NCBI GenBank assembly: GCA_020746875.1
Contig: JAGTJL010000041.1
Coordinates: forward strand, 83,763 to 147,762
Length of the DNA stretch: 64,000 nucleotides
Source of the DNA: Rhexocercosporidium sp. MPI-PUGE-AT-0058
Lineage: Eukaryota; Ascomycota; Leotiomycetes; Helotiales
Direction: 5' to 3'
This document shows positions 11,401 through 22,689 of this stretch, piece after piece. A program made the position numbers and the translations under genes. Position 1 is the stretch's first letter, and each line of letters opens with the position of its first letter. The notes below the pieces were generated by a model. That model saw only the letters and a list, made by a program, of their open reading frames with translations. It did no database searches and had not been told where the DNA came from.

Positions 11401-14400
11401 ACCGCTTTTTTTATATTTAAAGAGCTTAAATAAAAGACGGTTTTATTAAAAGTAACATTTCGAGTCATTATTATATATTATAATTAAAGTATTTAGATTT
11501 CATAAATATTAAATAAAATATATTTAATTAAGTAATTAAAGTACGCTCGCGGGTTGATTTTAAAAGCTTTCTTTTAGCGAAGAGCTTCTCGGTCTTTAAT
11601 TATAAGGTAGGCTTTATAGCCGTACGTATATAAGTTACTTTAGTCAGGCAATAAATCCGTTATTAGCTTTAGCGTAAGCTTAAGGTCGTAATACTGAAAA
11701 TATTGCTTAAATTAAGCTTAAAATATTTCGTTCGGACTCTTAAAGCTTTTATAAGTAAATAAACTATATTATAAAAAATAATTGCCGCTATTATTAATTC
11801 CGTTTAAAGCGCTTAAAATAAATTAGCAAAGAGGCGCATTTTAATTAATTTATCGATTATTTTTTCCCCTACGCGCTTAACTCTTTTATTAAGTTAATAT
11901 ATATATAAGAAAGTGAATTTAATATTAATACTACTCTCCTTATATTACTTTTCATATTTAATTAATTTATTAATCCTTATAATTAAAGTAGTATTTTCTT
12001 AATATATTTTATAAATTAAGAGCTTAAATTAACGTTTTATTTACGCCTTAAATAATTTAAGAGCATTTAAGACGGCGATTAATCTTTTAGTTTAAAAGCC
12101 GCTTATTGAATTTCTTATTATATTTATCTTTAATTAATAAAAGCCAATTGTTTTTATTAAACCTTATTAAAAAGTCGAATAAATCTTAAGAAATATAATA
12201 AAACGAATAAATAATTATTCTTTTTAATTAACGACGAATTATTACTTATTATATTATAATTATTACATAATGCTCGCATTTTAATTAAATTAAACCTTAA
12301 ATTTCTACGTTACGCGCATTTTTTATTAAGTTTTTTAAGGCTTTCTTTCTTAAGTAACTTACGCGTAAATACTATAAGTAAGCTTCGTTAACTCGTGGCT
12401 TTAAATATTATTTATTTATTAAAAGCTTTAGCGAATATTCCTCTTTAGCGTTAAAAATATTAAAAAGCTATAATTTAAGCGAGTTAAAATGCGGCGAATA
12501 ATTAAAAAAACTAAAAAGTAATTAAAAGGCTTATATTTAAAAAAAAAAGCTAAGTTAAATTATTATTATAATTACTTTAAAACTAAACTATTTTTAGCTG
12601 TTCCCGTACGTAAAGTGTAATTTAAACTATTATATTAAACTTTTATTTATAAAAGGCAAGCTTTTGAAATAATATTAATATTAAAGCTTTTAATAATAGT
12701 AACGTTCGAGAGGGTTAAATTACTTATATTTAATCCGTTAAGGCCGTAAAAAACACCTTTAAAGACTCGAGTACCGCGGCTTTTAATTATTAAGCTTAAC
12801 GTTCTGGCTTTAACGTTATTATTTATAATAAATTTAATAAAGTTTTTAAGAATAAAAAAAGCTTTTGAATTTATTAAATAAGTAATAATTTTATTATTAA
12901 GTAAAGTATTTTTTATAAGCGGATAGCAATTTATATTTATAATAACGTATACTTTTATAATAATAAAAGCTTTATCGAGAAATTTAAGACTTATAAAATA
13001 AGGTTAAACGTTTTTAAAATATTTTGCTTTTATTAAAGTAATTAACTTTAAAGTTATAAGAGCTATTAATGCTTAAATAGAAAAGGAATTACCGAAAGGC
13101 AGTCTAAAAGCTAATTACGTTATTAATAATATATTTTTATTAAGTTTAATAATTTCTCGGCGGAAATTAAGGAAGTCGCTTTTTAGTCGGAGTCGAGTCT
13201 TTTTAATTCCTTTTATTAATAATAAATTTTAAGGTTGCTCGCCGTCGAGCCGTCGTAGTAATATTAAAGTCTATAATAATTAATAACCTTATAATAATAA
13301 AAGCAATACTTATATAAATAAGTATTTACTCGCGTATTTAACGATTAATTTCGTTAAACTAATAGGGTTGCGGGAGCATTTAATTTTCCTTTAAGTATAA
13401 TATATAAATTTATTATCTTTTATTATTTAAAAGCTATATGTAATTCCTTATTAAAAGTAAATAACTAATTAACGTAATTAAATAAAAAATAATAATTTAT
13501 TATTTTAAAAACATTATTTCTTAATAATTTAAAATGCCGTTCGCGCGCTTATTCCGGTACGAGCTTTTTTTACACTGCCTTAATAAAGTTTAGTACTACT
13601 AGCGGTCCTTTAACGTTTAATAAGTTATATAAGAGAGCATTTTAATAGGCCGCTTTTTATTCTTAAAGTTATTTCTTAAAATCAACTTACCTTACTTTAA
13701 TAATAGCGAGCTTCTTCTTATAAGTAAATTGTGCTAGCGTGCGAGCACTTGTTTTTAAAAGGGCGTAATCTTTCTTAAAAATCTAAAGGAATAATTAAAA
13801 AGTCTATAACTTTAATTAAATGTCTTTATTTCTTATTTTAATTAATTACTCCTTTTTTATATAAACTTACTTATTTTTATTTCTTAATTACTTTTTAATA
13901 AATAAAGGGATTAATTATCTCCTAAATCCACTTATAAGCTACTTTATAAACTCGAGCCTTTTCCGTTTATTATACGAGCTTTCCTACGTATTCCCTTATA
14001 AGAGTAATATATATTAAAGCTATATTTTTAATTATAGCCTTTGCCGGTAATAATATACTTTGCTTAAGGCCTTTTTTTATAAAGTTATAAATATCTTTAT
14101 CTTACTTCGCTTAAGCTTAAAAGTTATACTTAATAACTTCTTTATTTTATTATATTTTTAAATCGTTTAATAATAAGGGTTTCGGTTCGGCGTCGAAAAG
14201 GTTAAAAGTAATTAATAACGTAAGGTTTATTAAATTTTATATTTTATAAAAAATATAAAAGGATTTAAACGCTTAATATTAAGGAATTTAAATGCGCTTA
14301 TTATAATTAAGAGGAGTTCGATTATTTAAAGAAAAAGCTAAAATTAAGTTTATTATAATAAAGGAATTGCTTTTGTAAGCTTTAAATATTTAATAAAAGA

Positions 14401-14818
14401 GAACGAATTAAAAAGATATTAAGTCTAGTTACTCGGCTTTTATATTTATTTAAAGTAAATCGAAGAGTTAATAAAAAATAGCGGTGTAAATTATATTTTA
14501 TAATAAAGTAGAAAACTCTATAACGTATAATAAATATTCTTTACTTATGAACTTGCCTTATAGGCTTTATTTAAATTAATAGCGTATAAAAGAAAAAATA
14601 TTAACTTAATAGCTTTATTAATAAAGTTTATAATTATAATATAAAAGTGGAATAAAGGATTACAAGTAATTATAATTAAATTAAAGTGATTAATTATTAT
14701 TTTAAAAGCTTTAAAAATTAAGAAAATACAGTTATTCTCTTAAAGGCGGTCTACAGTAGCAGAACTTAATTAGGTTACGTATAGTGCCAAAAGAGCAGCT
14801 GCCCGTGCTTATACGATA
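8476..14818 (-). mobile_element. copia-1 unit B (full-length unit)
   Basis: A 6,343-bp unit lying head-to-tail with unit A: gag, protease and integrase (14,818 down to about 10,360, duplicated in unit A), then reverse transcriptase and RNase H territory (10,360 to about 8,500, present only here). Its start on the minus strand is TATCGTATAAG, the RIP form of the TGTCGTATAGG start of unit A. The upstream flank (14,819 on) is a fragment of a copia-2-family LTR. Unit B carries about 110 bp near 13,280-13,400 that unit A lacks. Confidence 0.78.
9400..14600 (-). pseudogene. copia-1 unit B gag-pol (RIP-degraded)
   Basis: The minus strand shows gag-like and protease motifs at positions equivalent to unit A, with protease near 12,880-12,900. 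The reverse transcriptase lies at about 10,340-9,500. The YGLKD-like segment reads as ALYGL.DSP.LWYNDF after allowing for TAA codons. The polymerase motif FYVDNI at 9,733-9,750 stands for YVDD, and a following TE*FLSFYIIKD matches the copia block WFLG..I.RD. RNase H should follow to about 8,600 but is too degraded to delimit. No open frame survives, so the element cannot be autonomous. Confidence 0.82.
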
Positions 14819-14948
14819 AGCTATTATATTTTATATAACTATCGAAGAGCTCTTCTAGCTCTTTAAGCAAGTAAGCAATTCTCTCTCTTTAATCACGTGT
14901 CCTTACATACTGCGCTTCCTCATTCTGATTGGCTCGCTTATTCTCACA
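14819..14948 (+). repeat. fragment of copia-2-family LTR
   Basis: Matches the last 130 bp or so of the solo LTR at 26,353-26,637, including the GAAGAGCTCTTC palindrome and the CTCACA end. Its upstream half is missing because copia-1 unit B begins at 14,818. The simplest reading is that copia-1 inserted into an older LTR whose other half lies beyond the window. Confidence 0.85.
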
Positions 14949-15974
14949 TCTTTTACAAATTCTTTTAAACTTTTGTTATTATTAAAAATAAAGATATAAT
15001 AAAAAAAATAAAGAATATATAAATTTATAAAATTAAAGAAATAATAAGAAAATGAACCTTTTATTTTTAATAAACTTTAAATAAAGCAAAAAAAAAGTTA
15101 ATTAATGTATTTTTCTTTTGCTTTCTTAATTTTTTTCTTTTAATAAATTAATCTTAAATAATAATAAAATTGAATTTAAATAATTATTATATTAAATAAA
15201 AGCGCCGATAATATTTAATAATTTCCTATTATATTTTCTTATTATTCTCTAATAAATAAATTAATTATTATAAGCGGCTAAGAGATATTATATTTTATAT
15301 ATTCATTTCGATTTATTTAGTTTTCCTTGCGGTTTCTTTCTTTTTTAACGGTAAGTTATAAGATAAAAGCTTCTCGAGAATAACTTCTAAAGATTTAATA
15401 AATTATACGATACTTTAAGTCAGCTTCGTGTTAGTTTCTTTTAATTTACTTCTTATTATCAATTAATTAAAAGATATACGACATTAAAAACAAGCTCTTT
15501 TAATATTGTTAATTTCTTTTCGCGCTTTATCGCAGTCTACTGGTCATGTGTATACTCGCGTAAGCATTCACGTGTATATATACTCAGCTTATAGGCCTCT
15601 TTTATAAAAGTTAACGCTTACTTAAAAAAATCTTTTAAACCCTTATACTCACGTTAATCGTAAAGGTTTTGAATTATTAAAAGCCTACTTTAATTTTAAA
15701 TAATAATTAAGTGCTATATTTATCTTTAGAAGCTACTTTTAATATGTGTAGATTTCAAGCTTTAATTAAGCTTATTTAATTTTAATTTTATAATCTTTAT
15801 TCTCTTTTTCTTACGCTTAAATTCTATTATCTTTCTCGGCGTAATCATTAAAAAAATATTTTAAAATATAAATCTCGAATTATTTATATAGAGTAATTTC
15901 TAAAGTAATTTCTAAAGTATTGTTTTTATATACGCAAATTTATTCTTAATTAAATTATTCTAAGTCACTATAAC
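14949..15974. other. unassigned AT-rich spacer
   Basis: About 1 kb of A/T-runs with no frame I can relate to a known family. A short stretch at 15,540-15,600 is less altered. I see no terminal repeats or gene. Confidence 0.5.
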
Positions 15975-15976
15975 TA

Positions 15977-17439
15977 CCAGTAGTTGCAGGAATTCGTCAC
16001 GCACGCTAAAATTAAGCGGGGAACACGAAATCACGAAACGCGCTCTAAAAATAATAATAACTTTAATACCTTATTATATTATTATATACACGTTAAATTG
16101 ATCGATTTACCTTTCCCTTAAAGCCTCCGAAGAATAATATTATAAATACTAAACAGCGTATTAAATTTTTTAACGCCTTCGATCGAGATCGTGAAATGAA
16201 GTCGTTTAAAGCTATTTATTGCGACGAGGAGATAAATAAAGGCACAGCTCGAGGATAAATTAATTAACGTAAGAACTTTAATTATTTAGTTAATCGGAGG
16301 ACGCGTAAGTCATCGAAGAAGCTTAGGAGACTTTTAAAAGTCATTAAAGTAATATGTCAAATGCTTATTAATTCGAAGCGCAACTTAGTCCGAAATCAGT
16401 TATACGAGGCTCAAATCGAACATTATAAATTATTAATTAAGAAGCGCTAATTATAATATAGGTTAAAAGAGTATACAAAAGCAGCTCGAAGGTATAAAAT
16501 AATCTTTGTAAAGAAATAAGTTTCGGGCAAAAATCGTAAGAAACGCGCCACCTTCGGCTACGAGCATATCGACGCGATAATCGAGGATTTGTAGAGTTAT
16601 ATTATATATACGGATGAAATACATATCGATCCTTCGTCGTAAGCTATTAAAGATATACTGCAAGAGTAAAGGACGCGATATAATAACGGGAATATTATAG
16701 AAAAGTTATTAAAAGAAAGCTCGAAGCTCTATATTATTAAATAAATTAATTAATACGTTAAATATAATAAACTTAAGTTTTCTAACAACGAAAAAAAAGA
16801 AATCGAGCAGCTTGCGATGCTTCCGAAGCCCTCGTCGTCGGCCTAAGACCGAATCTAAAGAATAATATTATTAGCGAATACTTAAATAAGAGACTTTAAA
16901 GCTATATAAAGTCGAAAAGAAGATTACCGGCAATTATATAACCCAGAAATATTATACCGAGAGACTCTTTCCTGTGTATATCGATGCGATATAAAAGCTA
17001 CGTTATATATATAGCGGTTCGTGGTATTTATAAGAAGATAAGACCCGTCTTATAATATACGGAAGAAAGGCCTCGCTCGACAGCTAAAGGAGCTTAATTA
17101 GATCGAAAATCTCAAGCACCTAGCTTAATCACCTAATCTTAATTTAATTAAGGCATACTAGAATATTATAAAGAATCGATTACGGCGTCGAATCTTTTAT
17201 AAAGACGAGGATATAAGAGTAGCGATTTAAGAAGAATAAGATAAAGTTATAATAAAGGAGATACGTAAGCGCATTTCTGGCATGCCTGAGAGATGCGAGC
17301 GCCTTAGAAATAACGGTAGAAAAGCTACTAAGACTATACTTTAGTAATGCGTAGCTAATATAATAACATTTGTTACTGTGCCTCCCCCTCTGATATTCGC
17401 TTAATTTTAGCGTGCGTGACGAATTCCTGCAACTACTGG
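15977..17439 (+). mobile_element. Tc1/mariner transposon with perfect 42-bp TIRs
   Basis: Terminal inverted repeats at 15,977-16,018 and 17,398-17,439 are identical over 42 bp, beginning CCAGTAGTTGCAGG. Each is flanked by TA (15,975-15,976 and 17,440-17,441), the target duplication of this superfamily. The 1,463-bp length is typical. It interrupts a repeat that resumes at 17,442. The perfect ends contrast with a transposase carrying several stops, so RIP hit the coding region more than the ends. Confidence 0.93.
16190..17344 (+). pseudogene. Tc1/mariner transposase (RIP-degraded)
   Basis: The plus strand encodes a DDE transposase of the IS630/Tc1/mariner superfamily. A Lys/Arg-rich, probably helix-turn-helix N-terminal part (about 16,190-16,520) is followed by the first catalytic motif YTDEIHIDPSS at 16,606-16,640. 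Near 17,120-17,160 comes SPNLNLI.AY, corresponding to the S-P-D-L-N-P-I-E motif with its Asp changed. The C-terminus reads RKRISGMPERCERL. In-frame TAG/TAA codons are consistent with TGG/CAA targets of RIP. The enzyme would excise and reinsert the element at TA sites. The start codon is not clear. Confidence 0.88.
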
Positions 17440-17441
17440 TA

Positions 17442-17562
17442 TAACACTCGTTTAAAAAAAGAGATTTAATATGAATAATAATTTGATTACTTCGGGGGAA
17501 ACTAGGTCTATATAACTACTTCTAGCAATTACGTGTGTATTCGCTTAAGTAGCTTAATTAGG
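17442..17562 (+). repeat. RIP-altered copy of the flank of the gene island
   Basis: Over about 110 bp this matches, in inverse orientation, 46,691-46,800 at the left edge of the unmutated island. The shared core is GGGGAAACTAGGT, then TATATAACTACTT. Differences are mainly C/T and G/A. The Tc1 element at 15,977-17,439 is inserted at its left edge. At its right edge this copy continues (GGCAGTTATT) where the other locus has a pogo remnant, so this is the pogo-empty version. Confidence 0.75.
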
Positions 17563-17583
17563 CAGTTATTTGCGGAGAGTCTT

Positions 17584-17745
17584 AAAATAGTCTTTAGCGA
17601 GTTATTAGGTTTATTCTTCCTTTAAGCCTAAAATAGTCTCTTGCGAGCTATTTGGTTTATTCTCTGTTTAAGTATGAAATAGTCTCTTTGCGAGCTATTA
17701 AGTTTATTCTCTGTTTGAGTCTAAAATAGTCTTTTGTGAGCTACC
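17584..17745. repeat. 46-bp tandem repeat, about 3.5 copies
   Basis: AAAATAGTC recurs at 17,584, 17,630, 17,676 and 17,723. Each is followed by GCGAGCTATT-like and GGTTTATTCT-like blocks, giving a period of 46-47 bp. Units differ at a few positions. Confidence 0.85.
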
Positions 17746-18026
17746 GAGTATACGTGAAGTGCCTTAATATAATCTTATAAAAATAAAGTTTAAAATAAAT
17801 ATGCCTCGAATATATTTAATAAAAGAATAAGGCTTAAATAAAGTGCGAGACTTCTTACGGTTTTTTAAAACGCTCGAAGAGCGAATGTAAGTCATCAAGG
17901 CGGAAGGGGCAAAAGAAGAAGTCGAACTAAAACGAATAATATATAAAATAAAAAGAATATATTAAAAGCTATTTTTAATTAACGTAATAAAGCTTTTAAA
18001 TATGACGATCTACTAAATTACGTGTT
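17746..18026 (+). other. degenerate stretch before gypsy-2
   Basis: From 17,811 the plus strand starts MPRIYLIKE* and continues charged and fairly open (RFFKTLEERM, KAEGAKEEVELKR). It is cut by the gypsy-2 insertion at 18,026/18,027. The continuation after gypsy-2 would be 24,939 onward. I do not recognise a family. Confidence 0.35.
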
Positions 18027-18507
18027 TGTCACGGTCCGTGTATTTACTCGGTGTAGATACGATAGGTTATATTGATCTTAATGATTAAGAAGTAAGTATA
18101 TTATGTACGGTGGAATAAATAATAATTAATATAATTGAGATATTATTTTTAATTAAATATAAAGCTCTTATTTAATAGTAAACGTGTTAGTCTTTTATAA
18201 AACCTTCGTTCTCTTTAAAACCGCTAAAACCGCTAGACTTCTGGCGGTTCATTAATCTTAGCGATTGTCACGTGAGAGGGTCGCGTAATTTAAAGGCTTA
18301 TTTGCCTTTTAATCGTTTACCGATAATGATATTTATATGATATATAACTTATAAAATCCTAAATATTAAAGTCTTTTAAAAGAATATTTCTAAAAATAAT
18401 ACTTTTTTAATATACTTTTCTTAAGAGCCTTACTTTCTTAAGCTTATAATCTTAAGTATTACGCTGTCTCGGGGTCTAACGTTATAAGACGCGAGGCGTT
18501 CGTAATA
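18027..18507 (-). repeat. 3' LTR of gypsy-2
   Basis: On the plus strand it begins TGTCACGGTCCGTG and ends CGTAATA. It is the same length (481 bp) as the partner at 24,453-24,933, with differences mainly C/T and G/A. Confidence 0.93.
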
Positions 18508-18699
18508 TTATTTCTTTTTTAACTTAACGTAATTCTTACGCTTAAATAACTTAAAGAAATATTATATATGCTTTATAATTATTTTCTTTTTTTATTATAA
18601 TTAAATAAATATATATTAAAGAAAAAAATATAATATCTTTTTTTTAAAAAAAGAAAATAATTCGCTTTATTTTATAAAATTAAAAAGAACGGTTTTAAG

Positions 18700-19166
18700 A
18701 TAATACTTTATACGTTTTATACTCGAAATAGCAAGAAGTATATAATATCCTTCGAGTCGAGTCGTTACTTAAAGTATATTAAAGTTAATAAAAAATATAA
18801 TATTAAAATGCCTTTAATTAAGAATTAAAATACTCTTAAAAAAGCAAAAGATAAATTAAAAGTAAAAGAGCGTTTAACGCGCGAAATAAAAAAAGCTACG
18901 CGTAATAAGTTCTTACGAACTTAAAAGGAAATAACTGCGGCTTTATAAAAAGCTGCGAGTCGCCTTAATCGCTTAACTTATTAATAAAAGTTCTTAAAGA
19001 AGCGAGAGACGGAAATATTTTGTCGTAGCTTTAAGAATATAAATAAATTAAAAGAAATAAAAACGTAAAAGATTACGGAAAAAGAAAAGCAAGAAGCTTT
19101 TATTATTTACTCGCTTATTCCGTTATCCGCTATCGACTCCGCCGAGTTTTTTTTAATCGAGTAGGT
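18700..19166 (+). pseudogene. ORF relic antisense to gypsy-2 pol
   Basis: Located between the 3' LTR and the chromodomain end, on the strand opposite to pol. From about 18,700 the frame reads FYTRNSKKYI, then from an ATG at 18,808 a basic helical stretch with KAKDKLKVKERLTREIKKAT, KFLRT*KEI, KFLKKRE and PLSAIDSAEFF. Only a handful of TAA/TAG codons interrupt about 140 codons, and all sit where CAA or TGG would be restored by reversing C-to-T. The same relic is present in gypsy-1 (1085-1560, minus). Such basic C-terminal tails also occur in pogo-type transposases, but the resemblance is weak. Function unknown. Confidence 0.6.
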
Positions 19167-19174
19167 TTTATTTA

Positions 19175-22100
19175 ATTTCGCGGATTCGGCTTTTTAAATA
19201 AATTTAAGTTTTATAAATAAAACTTTTAAAGTTATTTAAAATAATAAAAATTAAACTTAAGTTCTTAAGTATTTTTAAATTATAAGTACCCTTTTTACTT
19301 AATTAAGTACTTAATAACGTTATAAAAATATTAATAATTTAAAATAATTTTAATATTATATTCAGCGTTTAAGTTTATTAATTATACTTTTATAATAAAG
19401 GCTAATAGTGCTCTTAGCGGTATTAATTCAAGGAGAAATATATAAAATACCGAGTGAATATTTATAATTTTTAAAAGTGCTAGCTAATAATTAATTAGTC
19501 TTTTAACTTTTATAATTTTAAATAATCTTAGCTTTTTATAATTTAATTCATTACTTAATCGCTTAGTCGCGATATTCTTTTTAAGTAAATAAACTTTATC
19601 CCCCTCCTTTAGCGTTAGTCTTATATTAGGCTTTTTATTATAATAAATAATTAATCTTTATATAATAAATAAAATATTCGTTAATAATTCGTTATATAAT
19701 CGTTTAAGCTTATCTTTTTATAATATAACTTTATACGCAGTCTTTTAACCTATAATCGGTATATTATATACCGTCGAGTTATACTCGTAGTTCGCATAAA
19801 ACGATAATATTTTAATAGTTTCTTAATTTACGCTATTATATATAAATTAGGCGGTTAAGAGTAGTTAAACTTAATCGTCTTATTTATAATTTATATAATA
19901 TTATTTAATTAATTTGTTCTGTTTAGCCGTCGGTTTAAAGGTAAAATATTGTTAATATTTTTTATTTTATTCTTAAAAGTAATATTAATATCTTTTAGAA
20001 TTTCGAAATAAAGAGCTTATTTTTATTTAAAATAATCTCGTTTAATATTCCGTGATTCGCGAAAATCGTTTAAAAGAATACTTACGCTATTATTGGCGCG
20101 TCTTATATACTTAATACTAGTATTATATACGCGTACTTTATTATTTTATTTATTATTACGTAAATAAAATCGTAAACGACTTCGGTGATTAAATCTTTGA
20201 AAAGTAATAGTTTAATTACGAAGTCTAAGGCGATTAACTTTTATAAGCGTAGCGGTGTCGCTAATAACTTTATAAACTTATACGGCGTATAATAATTTAT
20301 TTATTCTATATATATATATTATACGACGAGACTACGTCTTTAATTACTTTCCTTATCTCTAGGAAATAATATTCCTTAAAGAGCCTCGACAGTATCTTAG
20401 CTATCCTTTAATACTTATAAACTAATAGCTTATATTATTTTTTAATAAAGTTTACTTTATTTCTCGTTAAGATATAAACTCGTCTTTAATACAAAAAAGC
20501 TTTAATATTAATAAAAAAAAATCTTTTATTTAATTATTTCTTCTGTTCGGCTATTACCGAGTCGTTAATATAGCCTTTTTAAATTTTCTCAGGGATTTAA
20601 TTTATTATTGCTAACTACTTATAATTAATTATTAACGAATTACTATCCTTTTTTAATATAATATACGACTTATATGTCTTATTTATAAGATATTCCGGCT
20701 TCTTATTAAGGGCGTCGGCCTTAGCGTTTTCCGTTCCTTTAATATATGAAAATCAAAGTTTAATTATAAAGAGCGTTTTATATTATTAAACCTATTATCA
20801 GTTTAGTTTTTTAATAATCGTAAAATAAATAAGATTTTTATAATCCGTTAAGATTTGTATTTCGTAAGGCAATCCCTTAAAGTAAACCTTTTATTTACGT
20901 ATTACGTTTACAGCTTTTAATAATTCTTTATTATAAATATTATAATTAAATTCTATTAATAAGAGTTTCCGCGAATAGTATATAATTAATTATTATTTGC
21001 CGTCCTCGCTTAGTTAACTTAATACAGCCTTAATAATATAGTCGAAAGCGTTTGTCTTTATTATAATTTCCTTATTTAAATCGAAGAATATAAGGACTAA
21101 TTCTTTAATAAAGGCTTTCTTAAAGTCTCGAAAGGCTATTTCTATTTTATTATTTCAGTCGAAGCTTTTGTTTTTATATATTAATTCCGTAAGTAATATA
21201 GTAATTTTTAAATAATTTCGGACAAATCGTTAATAAAAGTTAATAAATCTTAAAAAAGATTATACTTTTTTAATATTTATAAGTCGAACTTACTTAACGA
21301 CTGCCTTAACTTTTTAAAAGTTTATAATTAGTTTTATAAAAATTATTACGTAATTTAAAAAAATGACTTCTTTTTTATAAAAATAATACTTCTTAAGTTT
21401 CAAAAGCATCGAAGAAGCTTTTAGCTTTTTTAATATTATTATAACGTTTTTTACATATTATTCCTTTATTTTAAAGTAAATTAAAATATCGTTTAAATAA
21501 TATATATATATTATATTTAAGTATTATTATAAAATATTATTAATTAAACGCTAAAATATAATAAGCGCGTTAATTAGTCCGAAAGGTATAACCGTATATT
21601 TATAATAATTAAAACGTATATAAAATATTGTTTTTTCTTTTTCTTTTTATTAGTTATTTTTACGAGGTTATACGCGCCTTATAAGTTTAATTAAGTGAAA
21701 ATCTTAGCGCCGCTAAGCTTATCGCGTAATTCTTTAGCTAAAAGTAATACGTAATAATCCTTTTTAATAACCTCGTTTAATCAACGGTAATCGATATATA
21801 CTCTTTATCCGCCGTCCTTTTTTAGTGCGACGAAGACGTTACTCCTTTAAGAGGATTTGGACTCTCGAATGAATCCTTTCGCTAAGTTTTTATTAATATA
21901 TTTCTTAATTATTATTAAGTTTATAACTAAATATTCCCGTAGTAATTAAAATATCGGCTTTATGTCTTTAGTTAATTCGATTCGATAATCGTAATCTTAA
22001 TATTTAAGTAAAGCGCTATTACTTAATTCCTTTTTAAATAATACCTTAAATCGTTTATATTTTAATAATATATCGTCCGTTATTAAACTCGTTATCTTAT

Positions 22101-22660
22101 TCCTTAGCTCTTTTTTAAAGGTTACGCTTATCTTTTTTAAGCCTTTCGTTACTTTCCTATCCTAGAAATAACTCTTATAGTTATTAAACTCTAGCTTCTG
22201 CGTTTTTTAATTAATCTTAAGGTTATAAAATTATATTTATAATAGCCTTAAGATAATATTATGCCTTTTAATCTTAATTACGTCGAATTAAATATATTTA
22301 AAATATTCGCCGATTCTTATATATAATATTTTTATTTATACGTCGATTAGGCCGTTCGCGGCAAGTCTTCCGTCGGCAAGTATTAATTAATACTTGTCCT
22401 TTTTGATTTCGGTAAATAAGAAATATTAAATTATAATAATAAGAAATATAAAGTTTTCTTACGCTCCGAAATCTATTATAGCCCGTAATTTTACTCCTCG
22501 AATATCGACGTTAAAGGTTAAGTAATTACTTTTCCTTATAATTACGAGCGTACGCAAATCTATTCCTTTAACGTAGACTTCTTTAGTTAATATGTTTTCT
22601 TATTATTAATTCTTCGGGTCCTCGTATAAAATGCGGTATAATTAGTTCGTACTTAAGAAT
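19175..22660 (-). pseudogene. gypsy-2 pol: protease, RT, RNase H, integrase, chromodomain
   Basis: Read from high to low coordinates on the minus strand. A retroviral-type protease has AIIDFGA*ENF at 22,460-22,482, in place of DSGA. The RT start has YDYRIELTKDIKP near 21,975-22,015 and, after it, KGFIRESKSS. YLNDIL at about 21,486-21,505 stands for the YLDDIL polymerase motif. The integrase core has LDFVIKLLLFKDL at 20,185-20,235 and FANHGILNEII near 20,040-20,080. The chromodomain lies at about 19,190-19,390. TAA stops run throughout, so no protein is made. The order and chromodomain define a chromovirus. Confidence 0.9.
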
Positions 22661-22689
22661 ATAAAAGGTTTAAAGGGTCTTTTATAATA

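Noticed and set aside
16463..16663. 66-codon minus-strand ORF
   Set aside because: Antisense to the Tc1 transposase core (YTDEIHID on the plus strand).
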